From NCBI RefSeq assembly GCF_964340395.1, contig NC_135566.1, positions 17,382,501 to 17,446,500 on the forward strand: a stretch of 64,000 bases of DNA. Reading direction: 5' to 3'. The stretch is from Glandiceps talaboti (lineage: Eukaryota > Hemichordata > Enteropneusta > Spengelidae). This document shows, piece by piece, positions 25,913 through 36,016 of the stretch. Position 1 is the stretch's first letter. Each line of letters opens with the position of its first letter. Under the pieces are notes generated by a model that saw only the letters and a program-made list of their open reading frames with translations, did no database searches and was not told the DNA's origin. A program made the position numbers and the translations under genes.

Positions 25913-26001
25913 TTTTTCATACCGGACCGTGCAGCTAGGTGTACTGCCATGTTCTCCTCAAAGTTTAATGCTCGAATGTTTGCTCCTTCCTTGAGCAGCA
26001 A
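25913..26001 (-). CDS. TRPA1: TRPA1-like exon 9, ankyrin repeat, residues 486-514
   Basis: 89 bp between CACACAG and gtaagt. It encodes LLLKEGANIRALNFEENMAV then HLAARSGMK, a clean ankyrin unit. It enters in phase 0 and leaves in phase 2, in agreement with exon 10. Confidence 0.92.
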
Positions 26002-26343
26002 CTGTGTGGATGTTTTAATAAAAAATATTTTATGGTTACATAACAAATCACACCTAACTTAGTATTCAATAAAATCGTATGTGTAATAAATATAGAGTAT
26101 ATATTGAATGTTGACGGATGACAACGTGCATTCGACTATTCATCACAAGTTGCCACGTTTTTAGTTACTCTAGAAATGGTAGGTAGTAATCAACATAGGA
26201 ACATAATTGATTTTTTTATCTAAAACACTCAAAGACTCGCTCCGGTACGAAAAAGATACGTGGTTCTTTTTTAAAAAAAATTTCGATGGCAGTTCTTTTT
26301 CATTCAATTTGTCATCCTAATTAACTAAATACAAATAACGTAC

Positions 26344-26697
26344 CGTTACAATTTCGTCAAGCCCTTTTTCAGATGCAATATGTAAGGGGCTGTTCCAATA
26401 GTTATCACACACGTGTACAAGCCTTTTACGTTTGTCTTTCTTCATCGGTTTCTTTACCTCCACCTTCACCTCCACCTCCACCTCCTCCATCTCAATGTCT
26501 TTGCCAATTCGATTCCTCGATGCCTGGCTTGATTTCGCGTCTCTGTTCTGTTTAATTGTTGGTGCAGTGTCCTTAATGTATGTTTTCTCCGAATGGAATG
26601 AATCATCGTGTGTTTCTTCAACTTCGAATGTTTCACCATAGTCAGCAGATGCTTCGTTTGAGGCTGCCAATTGCTCTTGATCCCATTCTAGTAACTT
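26344..26697 (-). CDS. TRPA1: TRPA1-like exon 8, charged linker plus ankyrin repeat, residues 368-485
   Basis: 354 bp, the longest exon, phase 0 at both ends, acceptor TTGCAG and donor gtacgt. It opens with KLLEWDQEQ, then a long acidic and then basic low-complexity linker including an alternating Glu-Val run (EMEEVEVEVKVEVKK), and closes with the ankyrin motif NSPLHIASEKG. The Glu-Val run is coded by a short GAGGTG-type microsatellite, so its length may vary between individuals. Confidence 0.92.
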
Positions 26698-26865
26698 CTG
26701 CAAGAAATGCATATCCCTCTACATCACGAAAGCACGCGTATACGTCATTAGTTTTGCGGTGTACAAATATCCACTAAAACGTTCACAATCGTCTGTACCA
26801 TAAGTGTTTGTCAATACTCGTCTTTGGCTCATAGTGACAAGGTTCTTTTTACCCATCTTTATCAT

Positions 26866-27790
26866 ATACATAGACCCTGATATTCCCTGGGTCGACGTCA
26901 AACTACAGTAATATGAAATCCATACATGTCATATTACTCTACTTTGACGTCACAGTATAGTAATATGGTCGGAAGTTCGGAACTACTTCGAATTCTTTGT
27001 AAACAACATCAACCTGTACAGGTACGATAATGCTGTTGTTGTTAGCTTGCCGAACATCGACCATCATCATCAGTGTCAACAGTGAAAAAAATACACCTCT
27101 TTTGGACACATCTATCGCCTTTCGTACAGCCACTACCATACGTATAGTCGTAGACATGCTAACATTACAGGCTACAATATCGTAAAAACCTCCATTTGTG
27201 ATAGTTGCTCAATGCAGTGAAATCGTTGTCCATTATTAAAATTCAACTATTGATAGAATTCTTGAATGACTTTTGTATTTTTTTAAATATCACCATGTTT
27301 TCGACGTTTTAACTTGTCAGTGTTAATGTTTTTTTTATGATATACATAGACCCTTATATTCCCAGGGTGTGACATCAAAGTATAACAATATAAAATCCAT
27401 ACATGTCATATTACTATACTTTGACGTCACACTACGGTAATATGGTCGGAACTACTTTGAATTATTTGTACACATCAACCTGTACAGTTACGACGTGTTG
27501 TATGAAAATATGGTTTCCTTGCTATTCATGGATTGTCGAATATCGACCATCATCATTAGTGTAAACAGTACGTGAACAAATACACCTCTTTTGGACACAT
27601 CTATTGCCTTTTGTACAGCAACTAACGTACGTAGACATGCTAACATCAACATCATAAAACATTCCTGTTGTGATACTTGCGCAACTCAGTGAAATTGTTG
27701 TCCGTTGAATTCAATTATTGATAGAATTTTTAAATGTGTTTTTGAAAAGTTCACATTGTTTTCGACGTTTTAACTTGCCAGTGTTGATTT
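26866..27790. repeat. Tandem direct duplication of about 460 bp
   Basis: Positions 26866-27329 and 27340-27790 are diverged copies of one segment. Shared blocks include ATCCATACATGTCATATTAC, ACACCTCTTTTGGACACATC and TTTTCGACGTTTTAACTTG. The second copy ends directly before the foldback element. The first lies about 170 bp upstream of exon 8 in gene orientation. Confidence 0.85.
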
Positions 27791-27861
27791 TTTTTTGCGT
27801 AGAACTATGAGCCGAGTTCTATGCATAACCGGCATATACGGTGGACGAGGGGAACAAACTC

Positions 27862-28440
27862 CACACTCTCAATGACTGGGCGTTTCAAAGCAATTTCAGC
27901 ACTCTCAATGACAAAGGTCAAAGCAATTTCAGCACTCTAAATGACAGAGTTCAAAGCAATTTCAGCGCTCTCAATGACTGGGCGTTTCAAAGCAATTTCA
28001 GTGCTCTCAATGACAAAGTTCAAACCAATTTCAGTGCTCTCAATGACTGGGTGTTTCAAAGTAATTTCAGCGCTCTCAATGATAGAGTTTCAAAGCAATT
28101 TCACCGCTCTCAAAGACAGAGTTCAAAGCAATTTCAGCACTCTCAAAGACAGAGTTCAAAGCAATTTCAGCACTCTCAAAGACAGAGTTCAAAGCAATTT
28201 CAGCACTCTCAAAGACAGAGTTCAAAGTAATTTCAGCACTCTCAATGATAGAGTTTCAAAGCAAGTTCACCGCTCTCAATTACTTGGCGTTTCAAAGCAA
28301 TTTCAGCACTCTCAATGACTGGGCGTTTCAAAGCAATTTCAGCGCTCTCAATGACAGTGTTCAAAGCAATTTCAGTGCTCTCAATGATAGAGTTCAAACC
28401 AATTTCAGTGCTCTCAATGATAGAGTTTCAAAGCAATTTC
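27862..28440 (+). repeat. 33-bp tandem repeat array, left arm of foldback
   Basis: About 17 units of 33 bp, some expanded to 36 bp. Subtypes differ in CTCTCAATGACAGAG versus CTCTCAAAGACAGAG. Because the unit is a multiple of three, several frames stay open; this explains the long open stretches here and is not evidence for a protein. Confidence 0.9.
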
Positions 28441-28829
28441 CGCAATGTCAGACATTTCCGCAACAGAAACGATTTCTCTGACAGAAGCAATTTCCCAGAT
28501 GTACAGAGGTGGAATCCCCACAAATCATGTGTTAAGTAGTGACGTGTCATGACCCGGAAGTACATGTATTGGTAATTGTGGACACATGTGACGGTGCACA
28601 TTGTGTACACATTGTCATTGATAACTACAGTAACAGATATTGTCAGAGATAGCTATAGTAACAGATATTGTCAGAGATAACTATATTAACATGTATTGTC
28701 AGAAATTACTGTAGCAGTAGTAGATGGCAAGACAAAGAACAAATTATAATTACTAGTTAGGATTTTTGGAAATATAAAACATGTTTTTCCAGTACCATTG
28801 GCAATACTGCTGAAAACATAAAGATACTG

Positions 28830-29460
28830 GTATACATGTGTGGCGGTCGGATGATATCCTAAGCCAAGTATATAGTGTTAGGTTGTTTTCTGTTGTTTCC
28901 TACAGTAATTATGACGTGGAGTTTGACCGGGAATAACACTGCAAATCAGCTACACGGTAACTTTCAGCCACATAGGCAGGTCACATGGGGTATATATCCT
29001 CGCTATTCCCAAACATGGAATATGGCCTCAAAACATAAGTCTTATTTGTAGTTCATTAGCTTAATTTTGGCGGGGTTTTAGTGTATAAAAAGGGGAGAGT
29101 TTCCGAGATTTCATTAGTCAATCTGGGGACTCACTGGATGCTGTAATTTTGGGGAGAGAGTACTCCCTACTTTCGCTATTTCGTAGCCGACTTCTCCACA
29201 CTCACTGACCCAGTAAGCTACACTGGTTAGCCTGTCGGCCTGGTTCGTACATGTGACTGGGGTAGATGCTGCACGAGTTGTACGTTGCGAGTTGTATAGT
29301 GGGAAACTGGGCCTTGTCAATACAAAACTAGACCTCTTTCCCTGACGTACCAAACTGCTGTCTTGTGTTATCCTTTAGTCTGAAATAAAAGTGACGGTTA
29401 GTCTGAAACGTACTTGCTGTGCGTTCTACTCATTAAGTGTAATTTATTGGGGTGTGAGAC
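28830..29460 (+). mobile_element. Possible solo LTR inside the foldback element
   Basis: The segment starts TGTGGCGGTCGGATGATATC, has a TATA box (TATAAAAAGGGGAG at about 29086) and a polyadenylation signal (AATAAAAGTGACGG at about 29384), the arrangement of an LTR promoter and terminator. No paired LTR, gag or pol is visible and the right boundary is uncertain. It could also be an unrelated promoter. Confidence 0.35.
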
Positions 29461-30740
29461 GTTAACCTTGCTGCGATCCCCGATCGCTCTATACTTACTG
29501 AACAGATATTACTTGGACCAACAGGGCTATTTGCTGGTTCTTATTTGAATAAGTTCTCACGGTAGACAAATAGCACGCACGGGGCTCGAGTGCGACACAT
29601 GTAACACTGTGCATTTTGCATCGGTTGTCATTGATAATGCAGTACAGTTGCAGTGCCTTTCACTTTCATTTGAATGTACCTTTATGTCTAAACATAAACC
29701 AGCATATTGTGTGATTACAACCACCTTTTTTCAATTAGGAAACAGAAATGTTTTTCAGCATAAGTGAACCTACAGGTGTCAGTACTGCTACAGGTGTCGC
29801 GCAGCTTTTTACTGTGTGTCTGTGTTAACAACTTAAAGTAACTACTTTCAGGTTATTGTGCTTGTTGGGTGTTGACTACAACACCAAACATGTAGTTGCT
29901 GCAATGTGGGATGGCTTTGTTTATAACTCTTTCCTTTGTTTTTTTGTGTATTTGTGATGTACTTCAGGTAAAAATACTTCAGCATCTGGTTGAGATAACG
30001 TCTATTTGACTAGAGTGTTTGTAAGCCAAAGTCAAGCCTCCTTAGTCACACGAACAGGTTATTTCAAAATTGTATTTATTATCTTTCATTCAAGTTATGT
30101 GTTGTTTCCAAAAGCAAAAGTGAAATAAAAGTATTTTCAAAACTTGATGATACATTTCTCTATTCCTATATGTTTTTTTCTTTAACATAATAATGACAGT
30201 TCTAGGACAACCCCCCCCCCCCCCAGAAAAAATGCCCCCCGGAGAAAGGCCTCTGGTGGGATAATTACATACTAGGGCAGGTTCGAAAGTGGTCCTGTTT
30301 ATGAGTTAATAACTGCTTTGTTAAGAAATCAAATCGCACTTCATTTTTTTAAATTTCATTTCGTTATCAATATTTCAGTCTTTGTCGGCATTTTTGAAAT
30401 GAAAGTGTATGTGTATTTGTAGGCGTGATTGGGGCATTTGTCCCACAGGTTGTTTGGCTGGGGGCGTATGTCCTGTTACCAATAATCACAACATCATATT
30501 TCTCATCTTACACAAATATCAATTTCTTGATAACTTTCATATATACTGACTGCAACCAATGTTGGAATAGTTGTTTCAACATTCTGATGACAACACATGA
30601 AGTCTATCCTCGATACTCTGTCAATCTCAAACGATTGGTAGTCTCAGATTGATACATCATCAATACATTTGTGAAGTGTCTGGGCTACATAATTTCAATC
30701 ATTCAGGGACATAAAATTGATATTACTTATAGTGGAGATA
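29461..30740. other. Foldback interior without recognised content
   Basis: AT-rich sequence with a C homopolymer at about 30211-30224. I see no transposase motif, splice-compatible exon or RNA gene on either strand. Confidence 0.4.
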
Positions 30741-30744
30741 AATG

Positions 30745-31060
30745 AGTTACAAATTGCTTTGAACTCTATCATTGAGAGCGCTGAAATTGCTTTGAAACGC
30801 CCAGTCATTGAGAGCGCTGACATTGCTTTGAACTCTGTCATTGAGAGCGCTGAAATTGCTTTGAACTCTGTCATTGAGAGCGCGGAAATTGCTTTGAACT
30901 CTGTCATTGAGAGCGCTGAAATTGCTTTGAATTGCCCAGTCATTGAGAGCGCTGAAATTGCTTTGAACTCTATCATTGAGAGCACTGAAACTGCTTTGAA
31001 CTCTATCATTGAGAGCGCTGAAATTGCTTTGAAACGCCCAGTCATTGAGAGTGTGGAAAT
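30745..31060 (-). repeat. 33-bp tandem repeat array, right arm of foldback
   Basis: About nine units of the same family as at 27862-28440, in inverted orientation (ATTGCTTTGAACTCTGTCAT on the plus strand). Two units carry the 36-bp variant with CGCCCAGTCATTG. Confidence 0.9.
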
Positions 31061-31395
31061 TGTACCCCTTGTCCACCGTAGGCGTATGCATCAGTTCGTT
31101 AGTCAGTCTCTCGATATGTCTCAAGTTTTTCGATGAAAGTGTCCATATTTTGTCGAACAATTAATCACTGCTCTTGACAAACGTCACGTCATTGGCAAAC
31201 TGTTCCCTACCTGAACGTCTGTGGTGTAATGTTACGACTACATTCTGAAAACAGTATGAACATTACAGTTGAGCGCTGTAGCCCCATCACTTCATAGAAT
31301 TAATGCACGTTCACCGTAAGTTTGAGAATTTTTTATTTTAAAATTGTCATTTTAATAGAAAGAAATATTGGGTCTATGTATATAATAAATAAATA

Positions 31396-31540
31396 ATCTC
31401 CCGGTATTTCTCATTTGTGCAACGTCATCTCGGACTCATGATTTCCCTATGCCTATCAGCTAGGAGGGATACGGCCGACATGAGGGGAATAATTCGTCCT
31501 CAATGACGTACCACTTATTCGGAATACCGGGAGACTATAT
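31396..31540. mobile_element. Short inverted-repeat element (MITE-like)
   Basis: About 140 bp bounded by TCTCCCGGTATTTC and GGAATACCGGGAGA in inverted orientation, with no coding sequence, flanked by AT-rich DNA (AATAAATAAATAA and ATATATAATTATAT). Confidence 0.5.
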
Positions 31541-31634
31541 ATAATTATATCCTAAGTTGAGCGAAGATAACTATTGGGTAAACTATCGAAAGCGATACAT
31601 TAATGTAAAAATATTTTTAGTCTTAATATCCTAC

Positions 31635-31824
31635 CTTGATTGCTTGAGGTCGGTTGTTTTCCACGGAAAGAATCAATCCCGTTTTCCCATTCTTATCCGT
31701 CATTGTAAGGCAACTGTTGTCGTCATTATAAAGATATGCCATAGTTTCACAACCACCAAACTTTGCGGCTTTCATAAACGCGTTCTGTCCATTGTCGTCG
31801 ACCTTACTAAGAATTTCTGCATTT
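31635..31824 (-). CDS. TRPA1: TRPA1-like exon 7, ankyrin repeats, residues 304-367
   Basis: 190 bp between TTTTTAG and gtagga. It encodes a repeat starting DNGQNAFMKAAKFGG and a second DKNGKTGLILSVENN, both with recognisable ankyrin spacing. It leaves in phase 0 and is followed by the foldback-bearing intron (26698-31634). Confidence 0.9.
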
Positions 31825-32254
31825 CTAAAAATGGCAGTACATGCAAGCACACCAAGTTAGTGGACTCGTGTGTGTGTGTGGTGGGGGCGGGTATCACATA
31901 ATAACAAAGGTACTAGATAGTTGAGGTTTCTGTTTACTGAAATAGCCATAAATAGACACTAGTGTCGTGGCACATTGATATACACAATTGAGCAGCTGAA
32001 TAGAAAGTTAGTTTAATTAGGTCGTTTCCGATAGTTCTTTTTAAGCAGCCACACATTATCCTGGTTATAGGGTGCACAACAAAGTCACCAATAACGCCCT
32101 CTTATGAAAACTACTACACTGAACAATAACCTATCTTTTCAAAAGCCAGCTTATACTTACCATTACAGCCAGCGTGTTGCATAGCGCAACTACAACATAC
32201 CTATGGAGATCGCGCCTTCTCTATTGCCGGTCCGAAGTTATGACACTCTCTCCC

Positions 32255-32606
32255 AGTTCATATTTTGGGAGAGGTGGATCAATGGAATCATTTAAGCCAC
32301 AATTAAAAACTTATTTATTTAAAAAACATTTAGGGATATGTTGTACAAAGTGCTTTTAACAATAACCAACAATTTTTTTTTTAAATTTCTTTTACAAATT
32401 CTTGTGCCATACATTTTAATTGGAATTGTGATAGATGTATCAGTATTAAAGATATTTTTATGCTTATCTAGGACACTACTAGTGGTTTTTCAGGTCTTTC
32501 TTTGTGTTTATAACTTATTTATTTTTGAGTTTAGTAATTTTAAGCGCATTAAGGCTTTTTCGTAATGCAAAGATCAGAATTTAAAATTATTATTATTATT
32601 GTTATT
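32255..32606 (+). mobile_element. LINE 3' end fragment
   Basis: A short open stretch ends in SFKPQLKTYLFKKHL, the conserved C-terminal tail of L2/CR1-type LINE proteins. It is followed by an AT-rich 3' UTR and an ATT microsatellite at about 32585-32606. Only the last part of the element is present. Confidence 0.65.
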
Positions 32607-32689
32607 ACAAGTGAAGGAGTTTAAATATTTTGTAATAATAAAGCATTGTCTGAGAGACAACTTAGAGGAATGGTGCCTTTTGGTTCTAT

Positions 32690-33010
32690 TGTCAATAAAA
32701 TGTATCCGTTTCAGCATATATTTGCTATGCTGGCTAATTTTTGCTATGCTGGCTGATGTTTGAGGGCGCCCTTTCAGAACTTTATCTGTATATACTGCAT
32801 TCAATTTGTGAGAGTCTAAACTATAATAGAAGTAATTTCAAAATTACATGTCAGGAGAATAAAAAAGTGAAGGGGTTTAATATTATATAATATAGTCTAT
32901 AATAGTTTAGACTCACAAATTGAATGTCAGCCAGCATAGCAAATATGAGCCGGCATTGCAAATATATACTCAAATAGATATATTTTATTGAAGGCACCAA
33001 ATGGAACATT
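32690..33010. repeat. Diverged inverted repeat (hairpin)
   Basis: Blocks at 32690-32830 (TTGCTATGCTGGCTGATG, GAGTCTAAACTATAATAG) recur inverted at 32895-33010 (CTATAATAGTTTAGACTC, GTCAGCCAGCATAGCAAAT). It lies just downstream of the LINE tail at 32.6 kb. Confidence 0.7.
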
Positions 33011-33044
33011 CTAATTCCCAATTATTGAATTCTAATAAAAAATG

Positions 33045-33230
33045 ATCTAATATTTGGAAACATGATTGACATATTATGGTGATTTTGATTACCATGGCAA
33101 CATATTTCCATAAAATGACCCACTTTTTTGAACTTAGCATAACAAACTACCCCAAGTAGGGTGGTTAATATTCAAATAAACATGATTATTATAAAAAATA
33201 TTATTACTATATAATATTTATTTAATTATT
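33045..33230 (+). repeat. Third copy of the X-box-bearing repeat
   Basis: Contains ATTACCATGGCAAC (33088-33101), CTACCCCAAGTAGGGTGG and the AAACATGATTATTATAAAA ending. It directly precedes exon 6 in plus-strand order. Confidence 0.65.
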
Positions 33231-33339
33231 AAAGCCAAAATCTCGATTGTCACTGTCGTAAATATGGGTGACTGATGAAGAATGTAGTGGGTTGACATCG
33301 TTATCAAAACACAACAAATGATATAGATGTTTCCAATAC

Positions 33340-33541
33340 CTTTCCTTAAACTGTTGTATAATTTCCCATTGGTTATTTTCTGCTGCAATATGGACAACAC
33401 TCTGTTCATCAATAGGTTTTAACTCCATTCCTTTAAGCAGTATGTCAACTACATCTTTAGCATTTTTCTTGAGTTTTGGTGCTGCCTTCAAACAGTCTGC
33501 TTTAATTTTTTTTTCCAGTCCCTTATTTTCATTTACTGGTT
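33340..33541 (-). CDS. TRPA1: TRPA1-like exon 6, ankyrin repeat, residues 237-303
   Basis: 202 bp, acceptor ATACAG and donor gtattg. A lysine-rich linker (GLEKKIKAD) is followed by the ankyrin motif SVVHIAAENNQWEIIQQF. The open frame continues past the donor, but splicing at this GT joins in phase to exon 7 to give an Arg codon, so the downstream part of the open frame is intron. Confidence 0.85.
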
Positions 33542-34045
33542 CTGTATGATATGTAGGCAAATAAATGGAATTGTCAATATCATGGTACTACAGTAGTTGG
33601 GCGGAGATAGAATTCTGAATTTGACATGTATGCATAACAGCCATGTGTTTGGAAGTTTAGTATGATTTAAAGGCCTATTACAGTTTAGGAAAAATTCATT
33701 TGAACAAAAAAATTATTCTGTGTAACCCCTATTGCCTCATTATTAAGCTATGCTTTTAAATTCGTTTTGAGACTTTGTATTAATATCACTGAAATATCAC
33801 TGAAAGTTAGGCCATTTAATACTTCAATTAGAATTACAGAAAAGTTGTGACGTTTTGGTCATAAATTTACTTCAATACTGACAACAATGCAGATGGTTAT
33901 TGTCTGTGAAGTAGAAATACAGTAGGTTGCATTTGTATATTACTTCCATTCATTTCGCATACTTTGTTTTTCATCTAAATCTAATCATTTTTAATATGTA
34001 GATATATTTCGAAAAACAAGCACACAAGCAAATAGAACCAGATTT

Positions 34046-35502
34046 AAACTGAATGCCTCCCGTAAGGGAATCACTAATTATGCAAATAACTCATTAAATT
34101 AAAAAAAATGGTAACAGGCTTTGTTTTTGGACAAGCATGCTTTCTTAGGTTAATGTATGTAAGAGTGTATGATACTGCTTAATTACTGAATATCGTTCAT
34201 TATTCAAAATACTCATTAAAGGTAAAGGTTGTAGCAACAAACTTCATAGGACAGATGCGTATTATTATGGTTGATATATGTATCATATTATACGAAATTT
34301 GAAGCTTGTATTTTTAAGATACAACCTAGTTACCTAAAATCATTAATTATGCAAATTTTTCATCAAACTGTAAGCTATATCAAATGTTTTATAGGACATA
34401 TCTGCTTTGTTATGGTTAACATATGTACTAGATTGTATTGAAATTGAAGTATGAAGTCTTAAGATATAGCCTAATTACCGAAAATCATTAATTTTGCAAA
34501 TTATTCATTAACATTGTAAGGTACATCAACTAACATCATAGGACATAAACAATTTGTTATGGTTAATGTATGTACTGAATTGTATTGAAATTGAAGTATG
34601 CAGTCGTAAGATATAGCCTAATTACCTAAAATCATTAATTATACAAATTTTTCATTAAAACTGTAAGCTATGTCAAAAATGTTATAGGACATATCCGCTT
34701 TGTTATGGTTAACATATGTACTAAATTGTATTGAAATTGAAGTATGCAGTTTTAAGATATAGCCTAATTACCGAAAATCATTAATTATGCAAATTATTCA
34801 TTAACATTGTAAGGTACATCAACTAACTTTATAGGACATACACAATGTGTTATGGTTAATGTATGTACTGAATTATATTGAAATTGAAGTATGCAGTCGT
34901 AAGATATAGCCTAATTACCAAGAATCATTAATTATGCAAATTGTTCATTAACACTGAAAGGTACATCAACAAGCTTTACAGGACATATGCGATTGTTAAG
35001 GTTAACGTGTGTACTGAATTATATTGAAATTGAAGTATGTATTCTTAAGATATAGCCAAAATACCGAAAATCATTAAATATGCAAATTATTCATTAACAC
35101 TGTAAGGTACATCAACAAACTTGATAGGACATATGTGTTTTCTTATGGTTAATGTATGTTCTAAATTATGTTAAATTTGAAGTATGCATTCTTAAGATAT
35201 AGCCTAATTACCAAAAATAATTAATTTTGCAAATTATTCATTAACACTGTAAGGTACATCAACAAATTTTATAGGACAAATGTATGTTGTTATGTCTAAC
35301 GAATATACTAAATTATATTGAAATTGAAGTATGCAGTCTTAAGTTATTGCATAATTAGTTGATTTCATTAATATGCAAATCTCTCTAATTAAACATTAAC
35401 AGATCTGGCTCAAAACCTAATCAGGTCTAGCCATTACCCTAAAGATTATATATTCCAAATTTCATTACAATTGAGCCAGCCGATTTTTTTAAAAATGGTG
35501 AC

Positions 35503-35541
<39 letters not shown>

Positions 35542-35575
35542 TTCCCCTTTTAATGCCTCCCGTACCCTTACGGGA
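34046..35575. mobile_element. Palindrome-ended element built of about 146-bp tandem repeats
   Basis: It opens with AATGCCTCCCGTAAGGG and closes with CCCTTACGGGAGG, which are inverted copies. Between them lie about nine to ten diverged units with a period of 145-148 bp (unit starts near 34351, 34496, 34641, 34789, 34934, 35080, 35228 and 35374), then an ACAG microsatellite (35502-35541). Each unit has a conserved CATTAATTATGCAAATT core and GATATAGCCTAATTACC. No coding capacity. Related single units occur elsewhere in the window, so it is a dispersed, non-autonomous family. Confidence 0.8.
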
Positions 35576-35661
35576 GGTAAAAACGGTTACTAGTATCAAG
35601 CAACCTTAAGGGCAAATTATTCATAAACGTGTCTGTTCATTAGAAGAAGGGGATACTTTAC

Positions 35662-35755
35662 CATTGTTGACGCATGTCTCAACACATCCTTTATCTCCAC
35701 CATCAACGGCATGATGAATAAAAGTACTACCACGTCTATCTTTCGAATACACCAC
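35662..35755 (-). CDS. TRPA1: TRPA1-like exon 5, ankyrin repeat, residues 206-236
   Basis: 94 bp between TGTCTAG and gtaaag. It encodes a weaker ankyrin motif (STFIHHAVDGG), enters in phase 0 and leaves in phase 1, which fits exon 6. It is too short to show as a long open frame; it was recognised by its splice sites and by phase agreement on both sides. Confidence 0.85.
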
Positions 35756-36016
35756 CTAGACAAATTGCCAAAATGAATTTCAACCACACATTAATGTGAT
35801 CTGAATACTTTTACAGTAACAATTTAGCTGTATTAAGGCAAAATTTGGTTACATTCTTATTGTTAAAAAACTAGAATCACAGGGGACAGCATTTATAAAC
35901 TATATGAAACTCTGCGCAGCTTTTTACTCCTCGGTTATGTCTAATAAAAAAGAGAGTATCAATGTTGGAGAATGCATTTCATTCCCAATGCTTGTTTTCA
36001 GTTGTTATCATGCTAA

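Larger units (their letters stand above)
27840..31077. mobile_element. Foldback-like element with tandem-repeat terminal inverted repeats
   Basis: The left end (27840-28440) begins GGTGGACGAGGGGAACAAAC and continues as about 17 tandem copies of a 33-bp unit (core AAGCAATTTCAGC-CTCTCAATGA) with 36-bp variants carrying CTGGGCGTTT. The right end (about 30745-31077) is the inverted counterpart, about 9 units, closing with CCCCTTGTCCACC. The outermost bases of both ends match in inverted orientation. The 2.3 kb between arms shows an LTR-like segment but no transposase. Long terminal inverted repeats made of short direct repeats are the hallmark of foldback and Galileo-type elements. No clear target-site duplication was found. 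Confidence 0.7.

Noticed and set aside
27862-28440. CRISPR-like array of regular repeats
   Set aside because: The units follow each other without unique spacers, and the DNA is from an animal genome.
27841-28481. Long overlapping open frames with Ser/Phe-rich repeats
   Set aside because: They come from the 33-bp tandem unit being a multiple of three. The same sequence is open in several frames and the arrays are inverted elsewhere.
30278-30300. tRNA B-box-like GCAGGTTCGAAAG
   Set aside because: No A box or cloverleaf can be drawn around it.
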